Positions 48,345-59,920 of a stretch of DNA of 64,000 nt are shown one piece after another (positions within the stretch are counted from its first letter, which is position 1; every line of letters starts with the position of its first letter). This DNA is from Mactra quadrangularis (lineage: Eukaryota > Mollusca > Bivalvia > Venerida > Mactridae). Both the position numbers and the translations under genes were made by a program. The notes under the pieces were generated by a model. That model was not told the origin of the DNA. It searched no databases and was given only the letters and a program-made list of their open reading frames with translations. The stretch spans positions 53,315,395 through 53,379,394 of the forward strand of contig CM046307.1 of the NCBI GenBank assembly GCA_025267735.1. Direction: 5' to 3'.

Positions 48345-49495
48345 ACATAGGCACGTGCGCTTTCACTCTTTATTCAATGTGACGTCATCTATGCTTTATT
48401 ATTCAATAAAATATAGCTGGTGACGGCTGTTGAAATTTTACTCCCCACGTTAAATGAGCAAAGCCGAAAATAGCGCCCGAGTTTAAAAGGGTTGACTTTA
48501 ACAGAACCTTGGAACATGTCAGTAAATGTAAAACATGTAATAACCTTTTTACTTGACCAAAAATGGTATTAACTGAGTTTAAAACGATTCTAGCATAAAC
48601 ATGACCTACTTCAAGTTCCAGACGTTTTATAAGTCCCAGCATTTCTCGGTTCCGCTGTCTCATTTCATCCTGCCCTTCATCCGACGATCATGCCAGCCAT
48701 TATACGAAAAATACAAAGATTGACTATTTAATCAAAGCCAAACTGTGCATAGCATAATATAATGGAACTGGCTACGTGTATTCTTTCAAGCTCGTAATCA
48801 TCCAAGCTGACACGGGCAGTGCTGATTTTCCGAAAATCTAACCTTCCTTGACACACGTTCATAAATCCAATTTATATCCAACCTTTTACAAATATCTCCA
48901 TCAAACTGTCTGATAACACACTCCTATTCAGTTAACATCCAATTATTTAAGCAGTATTTGCAATATTCCGCCGAAAACATCAAACTTAAATGCTTCATCA
49001 TCGTGTGTATATAAAATGACACTCACTAAGGGCAAGGTCGAATGTTTATTTCACGGCGCTTATTTTAAAGAATGATGTTTTACACACAAATAAAACTATG
49101 ACAATTCGTATTTAGTTTTGGGTTCATTTTTTTAAAATTAAGATTTGAATATTATTTGTTTGAAATTAGAATCAATTATCAATGAGATCTGTGTAAATAA
49201 AGGCTATTTTCGGCCTTTGCACTGGGGGGGCGGATTTCAACAGCATGGCGTTTCTGACAGTAAAAAATAGTTCTATAAAAATATCTTTTCTAAGGATGTA
49301 TTTTGCGATGTTAGAATCGAAATAACTTACAGTTGTCTATATTTTATTGTCTAATAAAACATAGGCACTCGTTTGATGCGCTAATTAAATCACTCGTGCT
49401 AAAGCACTCGTGATTTAATCATACGCGCATCACAACTCGTGACTATGTTTTATTAGACAATAAAATATAGACAACTGTAAGTTATTTCTTAATTA
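48345..49495. repeat. 1.15-kb tandem duplication, unit 2
   Basis: Nearly identical to unit 1 over its right ~830 bp (about five differences seen) but clearly diverged over the left ~330 bp (about 18 substitutions and two indels). The coiled-coil-like segment is kept in frame with a six-base deletion (MRQRNREMLGLIKRLELE, minus). The 86-codon minus frame at 48403-48663 runs past the donor and is not trusted beyond it. Confidence 0.92.
49319..49488. repeat. 170-bp palindrome, copy 2
   Basis: Same palindrome as 48166-48335, with slightly better pairing: the outer arm reads ACAGTTGTCTATATTTTATT, complementary to its partner without the mismatch seen in copy 1. Confidence 0.92.
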
Positions 49496-49883
49496 TAAGC
49501 TTTCACAATGTTTTAAAATACAATTTTACAAAAAATATCTGTATCAAATCTGTGTTTTATATATAAAATGTTTTGTGACATTTCATTATATTTCAAACTG
49601 AATTAAAATTCAATCCGTCAACCAAACGTTTTTGCAACTCCAAATATGTACAATTTTCAGAATATTGTGAGCTCTAGAAGAAAGAAAACATTTGGTAAAT
49701 GTGTAAATGAAGCAAGAATACAAGTTTCAAACTGACAAAGTGACGTTTTACGTTTCCAAACTTTTTGTTTTGATCAGTATAGCTTTCTATATACATGAAT
49801 GCATGTTTAAATTTTGATTATAAAATAACACGATCATCTTATTACATTATATTATTTAGATATGGAATGTATCCTATATCATA

Positions 49884-50341
49884 GAATTAACTGGGGCTGT
49901 GGACCTAGTGGCGATCCGATCCGAACAACGATTGCTTTGTTGCGATTCACGAATCGAATCACGAATCATTTGTTTATAGAGAACCATACTTGAATTCATG
50001 TTATAACAAAACAAGTGAGAAATTACAGAAGCTTTTACCGTATGGAAAACCATGAACATTTCTATTACCAGGCGTTTTATAGGCATTTTCAGTGATAATA
50101 TTTTTGTTTAAATGTGTATCAATCGAAATTTTGACACAAGATAATTCAGTCCCTACATAAATTAAAATTTTGATAATTAGTGCGGCTCGTTTTCAGTTAA
50201 TTAAAGCAAAAAATGTTTTTTTCATTTTTTTCCAAAAACAGATCGCGTACCAACGATTTGGGACGAATATTCGTACTCGATTTTCTAGTCGAGATCCCGA
50301 AATCCAAGTACTCGGATACTCGCAGCAGCCCTAGAATTAAC
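49884..50341. mobile_element. hAT-like MITE, family TAGGGCTG, copy 2 (inverted)
   Basis: The element spans 49892-50333 (442 bp), opposite in orientation to 39976-40437. The ends are TGGGGCTGTGG and CGCAGCAGCCCTA. The perfect 8-bp duplication GAATTAAC flanks both sides (49884-49891, 50334-50341), as expected for hAT. Frames at 49874 and 50213 are shadows. Confidence 0.88.
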
Positions 50342-51565
50342 ATTGTTCACTTCATACATCTCTATTGTTCAACAGCAAATCAACATTTCATTGCGATCGA
50401 CTTTTTGAATGCAAAAACATCTCACGCAAATGATTTCAAAATATCGATATGCAAAGATGTTTGACAGTTTTGCATTAGTAAAATAATGGGTAATCAACCA
50501 AAATGAAAGAAAACATTGTTTTTTACACGTGTATATCTGCTCATTTAACTTATATAAAGTTATGCCATGACAAATATGACGTCTTATGCGTTTGCATTCG
50601 TCACTAGTATGAGCAAACCAAATAATATGGCGTCGTATAACCGTCTATTTAACTTTTTTAGTCAGGTAGGTAATCGTTTCAACCAATGAAAATGCGTATT
50701 AAGTTTTGGTGAAATTGGAATTTGGTAAATTTTCATTGGTTGACCAAAGTTCATAGTAAAGGTCAATATCAGAAATCAACACTTAATATGGCAGCGTGTG
50801 AATGTGGTGATTCACTGAGCTGCGAGGGGAGCATTCTATAAATAGCAGGTAATAATATCACTTCTATACTAAGACGCACAACCATTCGCAGTATTCGGCG
50901 ATTTGGTACGCAAAAGCATATAGTGCGGCGCATGAAGACAAAATCGTTGGATATTTTCGTTTTTTGATACAATCATTATTAAATTGTAAACTAAATGAGT
51001 TGGTTGGATAGTTAAATTTCATTTGAGTAGACCCAAAAAAGGTACTCTATTTGTTCAGTACAGTTGAACGGGAAAATTATTAGAATGTAAACATTGCCAC
51101 GTGTTTTCACGTAAATAAACATTTTACCCATGATACTCAGCGTCTCCGTACAAAGGTCAGTTAGACTGTTTGTGTACAGAATGGCGAGGGGAGCGTCGGT
51201 CATTCAGTGCTTTCAGCGCTTTGATTAATCTAGTTAGTGATTTTACAAAGATATAAAATATATACAGTGAATAATACACATGTAAATTGTGATAATTTAG
51301 TGAACTGTTGATTATCATAAAGATGAAGGTAAAAATAAATGTTTTCTACATAAACGTGATAGAGTCTGGCTAACCTTTCACATAATATGATGTTTTTTTC
51401 TTGACTCAGTCAATGTCAGTCATAACATTAACAATAAAGAAAAAAGTCCAAGAAAAGATACGCTTATATAAAGTAGATTCGTCAGATCCATGCTCTTTTT
51501 GTAAATGGATAACAAGTTGTTTACTAAATAATAGTGTTAAATGAAAGTTACATGTACTAGTATTC
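50342..51565. other. spacer with a promoter-like module
   Basis: GAGCATTCTATAAATAGCAGG near 50828 has a good TATAAATA box and matches the module near 43101. No downstream gene could be connected to it. Frames at 50769 and 51012 (minus) are unsupported. Confidence 0.4.
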
Positions 51566-51570
51566 CACTT

Positions 51571-52017
51571 TTTACTATATCATATACGACATTTTTACAA
51601 TGTAATACACATGTACGACATTTTTATAATGTCATTTACATGTACGACATTTTTACAATGTCATATACGACATTTTTACAATGTCATAATTATACGACAT
51701 TTTTTCAATGTCATAAACGACATTTTACTATGTCATATACGACATTTATTCAATGTCATAAACGACATTTTACCATGTCATATACGACATTTTTTTAATG
51801 TCAAACGACATTTTACTATGTCATATACGACATTTTTTCAATGTCATAAACGACATATTTACTATCTCATATACGAAATTTTTCCAATGTCATATACGAC
51901 ATTTTTTCAATGTCATATACGACATTTTACTATGTAATTTACGACATTTTTACTATGTCATAAACAACATTTTTATTATGTTATAAACGACGTTTTTACT
52001 TTGTCATATACGACATA
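51571..52017 (+). repeat. minisatellite of ~20-25 bp units, each a small inverted repeat
   Basis: About twenty units of the type TACGACATTTTTACAATGTCA. Within a unit GACATT pairs with AATGTC, so each unit can form a 6-bp-stem hairpin. Unit length varies through T-run changes and insertions (CATGTACGACAT in early units). Frames over it (FFQCHKRHFTMSYTT) are repeat translations. Confidence 0.93.
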
Positions 52018-52095
52018 TTTTCAAAATGGCCAATTCTAAACTCTACATGTACAGTAGTATGAACATGTAGAGTTTAGAACAAGCCGTTTTGAAAA
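52018..52095. other. 78-nt near-perfect hairpin
   Basis: TTTTCAAAATGGC...TTCTAAACTCTACATGT folds onto ACATGTAGAGTTTAGAA...GCCGTTTTGAAAA with an ACAGTAGTATGA loop. About 33 paired positions with roughly four mismatches. Size and shape are like an animal pre-miRNA, but a mini-MITE is equally possible. Confidence 0.7.
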
Positions 52096-52427
52096 CCATT
52101 TTATTTTTTAAGTTGCTAAAATATTTTAGCATTTTATATATTTGTTATTTGCGTTTTATTTTTATTTTTTCGCGCATTGTTTGAGTCATTTGCTCTGAAT
52201 CTGGCTTTTGAATATATTCAATATGAAAAGAGCGCTATAAAAATTTGATATATAATAGTATTAATGAAATATCTCAATTAAAGTTTGATAGAACAAAGTT
52301 TCCAAAGAAAACCAATTCAAATTTTGATGCCAAAAATTGGATTTCGTTTAATGGTTACCTGCCATAATCACAATATATTATTAGCAATAGGAACAAAATA
52401 ATAGCTAACTATGCTACAACGGCAGAG

Positions 52428-52616
52428 GCGGATCCAGGATTTCTTTCTAACGGGGTCCGAACTTTTTCTAAGGGGGTGCAAACTTTCCAACCACAACCAC
52501 ATTATACACTTTCAGCAGAATAATACAACATATTAATAATAAACACTACATAACCATTAAATCTATGTTAAAAAACGAGAAAAATTGCTTCATGCTACTT
52601 AAAAATTACTTAAAGG
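52428..52616 (+). mobile_element. left half of a GGATCCAG-type MITE split by an insertion
   Basis: GAGGCGGATCCAGGATTTCT through ACCACAACCACATTATACAC to ATTGCTTCATGCTACTTAAA matches 23246-23440. It stops at TTAAAGG; the matching right half resumes at 55159. Confidence 0.85.
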
Positions 52617-55158
52617 TGAAATTTATCGTTGGACACAAAAAACGATTAAACATCAAAATATTACGTATTTCTATTGTATCTCAGCAGACACTCACGCTTA
52701 ACGCATGTAAACAATGTGTATATCGAGATATTTAACTCTGATTTAAACCTGTATCAATTTAGCCGATATTACAACATCGCTTATCTACCGTGTGTGACGT
52801 CATCGTAGTCCTATCGATTAAAACCTGTTGTAACAGTCAATGGATTGTAATTTATACACGCCTGTCAATTAATCAGTCGCAAAAACATTTTGAAATTAAA
52901 TTTGCATTTTTTTATTAATAATTACATTTCCTACATGATTTTTTTATATAAACCAGTTTAATAACTAGGCTTATATGTTGTATATTTGATTGCATTCATC
53001 GACTAGTTTTTTTGTGATGTACTTTTTATTTGCGTGAGAAAAAGGTTCAAAAAGAAATTAAATCGAATACGTCATTACATTAAATGAGTCTGAAACTGGT
53101 TAAGAGCAAGCGCGTTTTTTTATTTCTATATGATGACCAAGTGAAAGGGGAAAAAGATTGAAAAAACTCGGCAGAAATAACTTAGACTACGTAAAGTTAT
53201 GATTTCGTCATATTTTGACAGATACTTGCCAAAAATATAATCTTCGTGCGGAAAACGCTATTTGATTTCCTTTTTGAAAAGAAAATAGTGTACCTCGTGT
53301 TTTTTTCTCAAGGAACCAAAGATGAAAAAAGGAAAATCAGGTGACAGCAATGTTGTGCAGAAAATGCTACTCAAATTGTTTCGTAATGTTAGGTGCAGTA
53401 AATATAAGTTTGGAAAATAAGCATAAAAACTAATTTATCTAAAAATCGCATTTAAAAATCATGGAATGAAAATTGATTAAACATTAATATATATATATCT
53501 TTATATCGCTGGTTGTGCGATTATATTAAATGATGAGACCGGCATTCTAAACCTCGCCATTTTGCACAAAAAATATTTAAATGCGTAATATGAACTTGAT
53601 CGCCTGAACGTTCATCTACTATCATTTACCTTATCTCCAATATATCGCGTAACATATGTCAGCGGATTAAAAATTTCTTTTGAACAGCATGACGTCTGTT
53701 AGACGATGTTGAAATTGATTGAGGGTGCGGTACCTACTTTGTATATTAATGTCGACGGCAGAGTGATAGCCAACACGTGTCAGGATTTGAGAGTCTGTGT
53801 CCATGGAAACATACCCAATAGTATCAATAATTTGATGACACAAAAGAGTAATTGATAAATTATTTTGATGTACCCCTAACTTTAAATGTGTTAATTAAGT
53901 TTGTGAGGTTCCCCACGGGAAACAATAAAATTCGTACAAGATGACAAAAAAGTCCCGCGGTGAGCCTCTATATATTGGGGTCCTTAATGTAGATTAAGAT
54001 ATCATCGCCAACAAATTGCATTTGTTACACATGACCTGTCAAAAGGCTGTCGCCAATTATATACTTTTTAATTGTAGTTAATATTGGTCTGAATAATGGT
54101 GTTAGAAAATAATCTTTTGAATCGGAGTTGAAATTGTTTTTCACGGAAGTCAATTCGCGCTAATAAATCTTTGTTTTTACTAGTTTGTTAGACAAATATA
54201 TTAACAGTTGAATTTACCAAGGAGTTATTTGTGATTTTATTAAAACTTAAATTCTCATATGGAATTACGGAAAAGCATATAAATACAACAAAGGGAATTA
54301 TTAAGAACTATTCGAAACACGATGAAGATACGATTTGAAATTATTTACTTCGTCGCCGAGTTGTCGTCGTTTTGAACAAGTTATCTTAATCTATTTGAAA
54401 CCACTGAGAGTGCAGTCCCTCGAACAAAGATGGAATTCTTATAAACCATTACAGTGTAAAGTTTTTTTTAAAACATAAGTTGCATCGGAATTAATGTTTT
54501 AACATTCTGTGATAATAATTCAAAACTGGTGCTGAAGAAATCTGAAACACCATGATCAACGGTAAGTAATAAATTCTCATCTTCATAAGAATATGGGCTC
54601 CGAACTAATACTTCAAATTTACTTAAATTGATATCATGAAAGAATTACAAACTAGTTGTAAATAGCAATTATTTAATTAGCATTTATTTCTAATTACAAG
54701 CACAAGACACAAATTTTCCTTACTATAATATATACTTATACTCTCAAAAAAGTCTCAAACGCCTGTTTCACGGTCATAATCACCACATTCACAAATAATG
54801 CACAATCGTCAAAATTCTTTCGCTATTCGACCTAGAAAGGATTATTCTACATAAAATACTTTTTATTTGAAGAAAATCGATCTATATCTTCTCTATATAT
54901 TCTATAATTGGGAAACATAGTATCTTGCACCTGTGTTTCTAATAACCGCTTTCAGGATGTAGGACTACGATGACGTCATACCGATTCCGGTCACGAACGA
55001 TAACTCATGCATAACTTGATGCAGGTGTGTTTCGCCCAAGAGTTAAAATTCGTATTGCGCCGTTGTTTGATGACCAAATTTCGCGAAATTTTGGATAATA
55101 TTTTATAATTATCTATAGGTTTTGAAAATTAAAGAATTACAACCAGAAAATTTGAACT
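52617..55158. mobile_element. 2.54-kb TIR element inserted in the MITE
   Basis: It is flanked by TTAAAGG on both sides (52610-52616, 55159-55165). Weakly similar inverted termini run about 200 bases: TGACGTCATCGTAGTCCTA is exact at about 52796-52814 and, inverted, 54960-54978, with looser matches (TTTAACTCT, CCTGTATCAA) between it and the tips. No transposase was recognised. A 32-codon frame at 53322-53420 (MKKGKSGDSNVV) is the only notable coding hint. Superfamily undecided. Confidence 0.75.
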
Positions 55159-55255
55159 TTAAAGGCAAGAAATACACTTATGGACAAGTACATTTTGGAA
55201 ATTCTGGGGGGGGGGGGGGGTCCGGACCCCCGACCCCCCGCTAGATCTGCCTATG
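55159..55255 (+). mobile_element. right half of the split MITE
   Basis: It resumes AAAGGCAAGAAATACACTTA and continues to a long G run, GTCCGGACCCCC and the end CGCTAGATCTGCCTA, as in the intact copy at 23246-23541. Confidence 0.85.
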
Positions 55256-57505
55256 AACGGTGCTATTTAAATCTAGATTCAGTCAAGATTCTGCCGGACT
55301 ATACAGGTTCACAATATTTCCGATGTTGATTATTTTCTTGAAGTCTTGTGTAAGAACAATTTGTTATTGGGTGCACACCTTTACAAATCACAAGTGATAA
55401 TTAAATAGACATGAAATGTATCATGATTTGCACTTGTTCACATGGTCATGTAATTTTGAGGTACATGTATATTGTTCAGCTTGGTTGCTGTGGTTTCACA
55501 ATACTTTGATGTCGAACAAACCTAAATTCATCCTGAGAAAGATTGGTTCACTCAATAACGTATGTTATGGTAATGTGTGACAATGTGCTGAAGCTATGCA
55601 ATTGTGGTTTTTTGTTTTATCCCAGGGCTGCCAATTTTAGTTGATCAGCTGATTTCAGCATATTTAGTTTCCTGAAGTCATCAGTTAATAGATTTTATTT
55701 CTAATGAACTGAATACAAAATAGTGTGTCAGAGGCTTTGAAATATCAAAATCAGAAATATATAGGCCAATTTGACAAATGTTATGTAAAATAATTGGATA
55801 GAGTGAGCGAAATTTGACCCAAATTGATGTGTTTTCAGAAGTTATTGTCTCTTTTCGGCTGATTTCATGAGTCCATATTTGCAGTCTTGTTTTACAGGGA
55901 TTTACATTTTTGCTGATTTGCGATTTTAAAGCCCATTTTACACCTCTCATAGTCCCAATTTTGCCTGATATGGGATGCAACGTGTCTGTAACATCAAGTG
56001 TTTACAAGCTACATTGTAGACAATTTACATAACAGAACGAAACAATACTTTTATTTACATACACACAGAGGTTACAGTATGTAAACTACATATGAGTATG
56101 AGTGGAAAATTATTTTATGTAATGTAAGGCTCATGTTCATATCTCTTGCAAGTTAATGTACGATAGGAGCACTGACTCTAAGAATTATGATTAAATTTAC
56201 AATAATGGCATGGCAACAGTAGATAAAGAACTTTATGACCATGACGTACAAATTGTGTAATGGATTATTATGTTCGTATTAAAATGACTGACTTATTTAC
56301 TAATGACCCTTGACTTACAATGAAAATAGGCTTGCTTGACCGCCTCTTCGATGTTCTCTGATTGTTGGATCAATGCTCGCCCAGATTGTTTTATGATTAA
56401 AGGTGTGTATTACAGTACATGTACATGTAGTTTGTTACTGCCTTGCCCATCAGTCGAATGGTTCACATTCGTTTTACTTTTTACGGTAGTATATTCACAG
56501 AGCTGCAAAGGGAGTGTAGTACTTTGTGCGGCAATCTGATTAAAACCCGATCTAAAATTTTCCGCTCGCCTACTCGCTTGTTTAGATCTGGCCTTTTCAA
56601 ACGAGGGGTCACGTTCAGATGACCTTTTCTCATCATAATATTCATGACGAAACTGTTATGATACGTAACTTGTTTACATCGTCCACGTTACGCAATTTGA
56701 AATGAGCCGTCCAATCGCAGACTGTGAATAAAGCCGCAGTAAATTTAGCTCGCAAACCTTGGTCTAAAAATAGAAATTACGAAATCAAAATGTTATTAAT
56801 AGTGTTTCGTCTAGATGAAAGCTACGCACTGATTAGTCGAAACAAAGTTCATCTCCACGTGACCTTCCACGGTGAAAGTAGAGATCCTGTACGACAACGC
56901 TCTACAGGATATCTGTTTACGGAGATTGGGGGATTGTAGTACTTTGTGTCCGCGTTTCTATGCCGTCATGTTTTCTTGTATATATCGGCGTGATTACTAC
57001 ATTAATATTGTAGCTTTATATGTAGAATGTGGCAAAATGAGAGCAATTGTGAACAATTAAATGCAAAAATGAGTCCAAAATTAAACTATTAATATTGCTT
57101 TCCGTGCATGTTGAATTATGCACATTCTTTTCCTCCAGAAAAATGTCAATGAAAACTATTTGTGATATAGGCCTACTGTTGAAACTTCGAATAGGTTTAG
57201 CTATGTTCAAAAATGTATAAAACAGCTTAATAAACATTAACTTGATTGACTTAAAATCACGGTTAAAAAAACAGGTACACCCTTGCATCAACTACTGGCG
57301 CTATAAGATAACGAAGCCCTACTTATTGACCGTATATTACGTTTTCGGTACCAAAAAAGACAATAGTTAGAACTATGAAACCATAAAATCGACTATGTAT
57401 CTCAACAAGTACATTTTTGTCCAGAGTCATAACATTAATTACTGAAGTATATTCTTGTTTCTCTTGTCCTACTATCTAACTAGTTGTATAAAATGTGATT
57501 CTCAC
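55256..57505. other. gene-poor stretch
   Basis: The 99-codon minus frame at 55681-55980 has no family features. TGTAGTACTTTGTG appears twice in the same orientation (near 56514 and 56936), and CCTGTA...TACAGG forms a small hairpin near 56886. No gene assigned. Confidence 0.35.
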
Positions 57506-57750
57506 CTACGGCCATAAATCATTAAGCTTCTGAAGTCTTGTGCCAAACATTATCACACACCTGAATGAGCAGTTTGGTTGGTATATATTGAAGCCATATG
57601 TTAACACGTCATATTGAAGTCCCCATATTAAGTCTGACACTGTACCGTTCGAAACTCCTCGACCATTACTACGAATAACCTTGGACATATTTATGCTCCA
57701 TTTTGGAACAACCTTTGCGTCACATGCCAAAACAAAATATTTAACCGGTG
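57506..57750 (-). CDS. candidate exon of unknown protein
   Basis: On the minus strand a good acceptor (TTTGTTTACTTCAG) precedes an open frame reading PVKYFVLACDAKVVPKWSIN, then RSNGRGVSNGTVSDLIWG, with NCSFRC further on. It either ends at a CAG/GTGTGT donor at 57561 (190 nt, phase 1 to 2) or runs to a TAG at about 57508, directly followed by GTGAGA. The composition is balanced and protein-like, unlike nearby frames. No family recognised and no partner exon found. Confidence 0.3.
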
Positions 57751-57825
57751 CTGAAGTAAACAAATTTACCATCGTTTAGACGATGATGTTTCGTTTTTAG
57801 TCCATAAATTTGAAGGATAATTCGT

Positions 57826-57953
57826 TTTTTCTCAACTGACAAAACATGAATAATTTCACGATGACTAAACACTCTTTGTCTAACACTCGTGATATTGAGA
57901 TAGTGTGTAATCATCCACCGTGAAATTATTCAAACTTTGACAGTTGAGAAAAA
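57826..57953. mobile_element. ~128-bp hairpin MITE
   Basis: TTTTTCTCAACTGACAAAAC...GAATAATTTCACGATGA at the left is inverted at the right (TCATCCACCGTGAAATTATT...TTTGACAGTTGAGAAAAA). About 50-bp arms with few mismatches surround a short loop containing ACACTCGTGATATTGAGATA. No clear target duplication. Confidence 0.75.
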
Positions 57954-59055
57954 TGGTCTAAAACACAATTAAATGATATCGGTGAACAATATTTAGACAA
58001 ATAGTTAACATGTATTATCAAAGCCTTGTACCTCGAGTATGTAGTAAAAACACAGTATTTCTGGTAGACCCCTACGAATCCTTTCCAAGATTATTCATTT
58101 AATGAATGGTCAAGGTGTTCCGAATGACACTGTCCAAGCCAGCAAAGAAAAGACTGGTAGCCATTTAGCTGCTTCAAATGAGTTTTATTTTAATTAAATT
58201 ATTAACTAAATGTTTGTCATGTTATTCGTTGCTTTTCTAAGTGAAAGTAGACTGAAACCGAAAGTAGCATTTGATTGCCAATACCTAAAACATTAGATTC
58301 TATCACAATACATATATGTTTAAGAGTATGTCTAAATATTTCTCCAAAGCACATAATTTAGCTCTAAAATAAGTTTGGATCATATATATTTTACGTTATT
58401 ACTATAAATGAATATAATATATTTTACGTTATCAATATAAATGAATATAATCTGCTCTAATTAAAGTATCCTCTTTTTAAAAATGGACACTTGGTCAAAT
58501 TGAAACTTAGAAAGCGAAATGGTTTTCTATAACGTTTTTTGCGTTTTTTAATGGCTGACACGTAACATAGTTATATTTTACACGGCGGTTCCCTTTCGGT
58601 AGAAGATTCAAAACCTGACGTCCACAGACGGTGAAAATGTTCATATGGTTGCATGCGATGTTTTTCCCACCAATCATGACCAGGGATAAACAAATCTTCC
58701 ATTTATCGATTAGATTTCATTCCACTCCTTGTAAGATCATGATCATCAAGTGTATGCACTAATGTTAAGATAGAAACTATAAGTCTTGTCCAAGAAATTT
58801 TCCCGTCGTTGTAAATGACGTATTTCCGGTTGTGTGAAATATTTCGTCTGAATTTATAAACTGTGACAATAGAACTAATTGACCCCACAAATTGACGAAA
58901 TTGAACATTGAATGAAGACATTTAGATAGGATAATAAGTTAATGACTTGGAAATCACCACTTTATTTACAATCTTGGAGCCAAAATAAGCAGACGACAGT
59001 TTATTGACAAATACACTATAGTTTGCTCAGTCTGTTTCAATGAAAGTAACAATGT
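57954..59055. other. spacer with weak frames
   Basis: The 72-codon minus frame at 58703-58921 is possible but unsupported. TATATTTTACGTTAT is duplicated nearby (58386, 58418). Confidence 0.35.
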
Positions 59056-59230
59056 AGGAGCGGTTGTCCAGAGGTAGGGCTAAGAGGGACCAAGAGGTTT
59101 CGCATTTGAGCCCCGCTCAGGGAACTGATTATTTTCTTGAGCAAAACATTTACCAACAATTGTTCCACTCCACCCAGATCTAAATATGTGAGGGATCGAC
59201 TTCTTGAAGGTGATTTCAATGATCAGAGGT
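59056..59230 (+). mobile_element. tRNA-derived SINE (family D), plus orientation
   Basis: The head GGAGCGGTTGTCCAGAGGTA (tRNA-Ser/Leu-like) with B-box-like ATTTGAGCCCCG is followed by a body to CTTGAAGGTGATTTCAATGA. It matches the inverted copy at 32227-32411. Confidence 0.7.
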
Positions 59231-59384
59231 TATCGTATAATTATTATAAAGTCGGCTGAATATGTACATGGAAGCAGACTTCAATCCGCACTGCAACTAT
59301 TTTAAAATTATTTTTTTGCCTAATTATAAACCGTATATCAGTTATTGAATGCCACAACATCAACGACATCGGTAGCAATATAAT

Positions 59385-59655
59385 TCAGTTTCAAAGGGAT
59401 TGATTAATTGATTTGCAACACAACTTAATCATTTATGTCTTTTGTTCGACTTTCAATCCCTCCCCGTCAAAATGAACACCCCTTGACTAGACTTGAAGAA
59501 ACTGTTCAGCAGTGACAGTTTCTTACAACAAGCTACTTAAAATAGGTATTTTTGCCTTCCTATCAGCAAAAGAAGTCCCCGTCTTGGGCTAAAATTTTAA
59601 AGGGTGGCTCGATCAAGGAACTAGTAAAATGACAACGGCTTCAGTCATAAGTTAG
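59385..59655 (+). repeat. diverged direct repeat, left copy
   Basis: TTTCAAAGGGATTGATTAAT, GTTCGACTTTCAATCCCTCC, CTACTTAAAATAG and CTCGATCAAGG occur in the same order at 63095-63325. Similarity is about 75-80% by eye. The pair flanks the LINE and SINE. Confidence 0.8.
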
Positions 59656-59920
59656 TCGCATTAGTCATCTCACTAGTTGCGCATGAAACAAAGTATCTAG
59701 CAACGTGATTCTGTTGTTAAACTTTTAAAATGTATGATCACTCAATTTACATGTTCTTCGGTCAATGGCTTAATGTTTTAAAAAAGAAAGATTTGACAAT
59801 TATCGCTTCTGGTTGTCAAACCAACGGTCGTTGCTTCTTTGACTAAGCATGTACGCACGTATATACGTTCGTGACGATGTGTTACATGTTTGAAAGACTA
59901 TCTGAGTATTGGTATTTAGT

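Noticed and set aside
51541..51986. Overlapping frames with repeated FFQCHKRHFTMSYTT-like units
   Set aside because: Open in several frames because the minisatellite unit lacks stops; no start context or splice sites.
51571..52017. CRISPR-like array
   Set aside because: Units of ~22 bp are contiguous with no unique spacers, in a eukaryotic context. It is a minisatellite.
55681..55980. 99-codon minus-strand frame
   Set aside because: No family motif, no splice sites, no support beyond length in AT-rich DNA.
45000..59300. Segmental duplication of 45-46.3 kb with 58-59.3 kb
   Set aside because: A few similar stretches (ACCGAAA...TAAAACAT, TGGAAGCAGACTT) exist but in inconsistent order and with large unmatched gaps; dispersed repeats are a simpler explanation.
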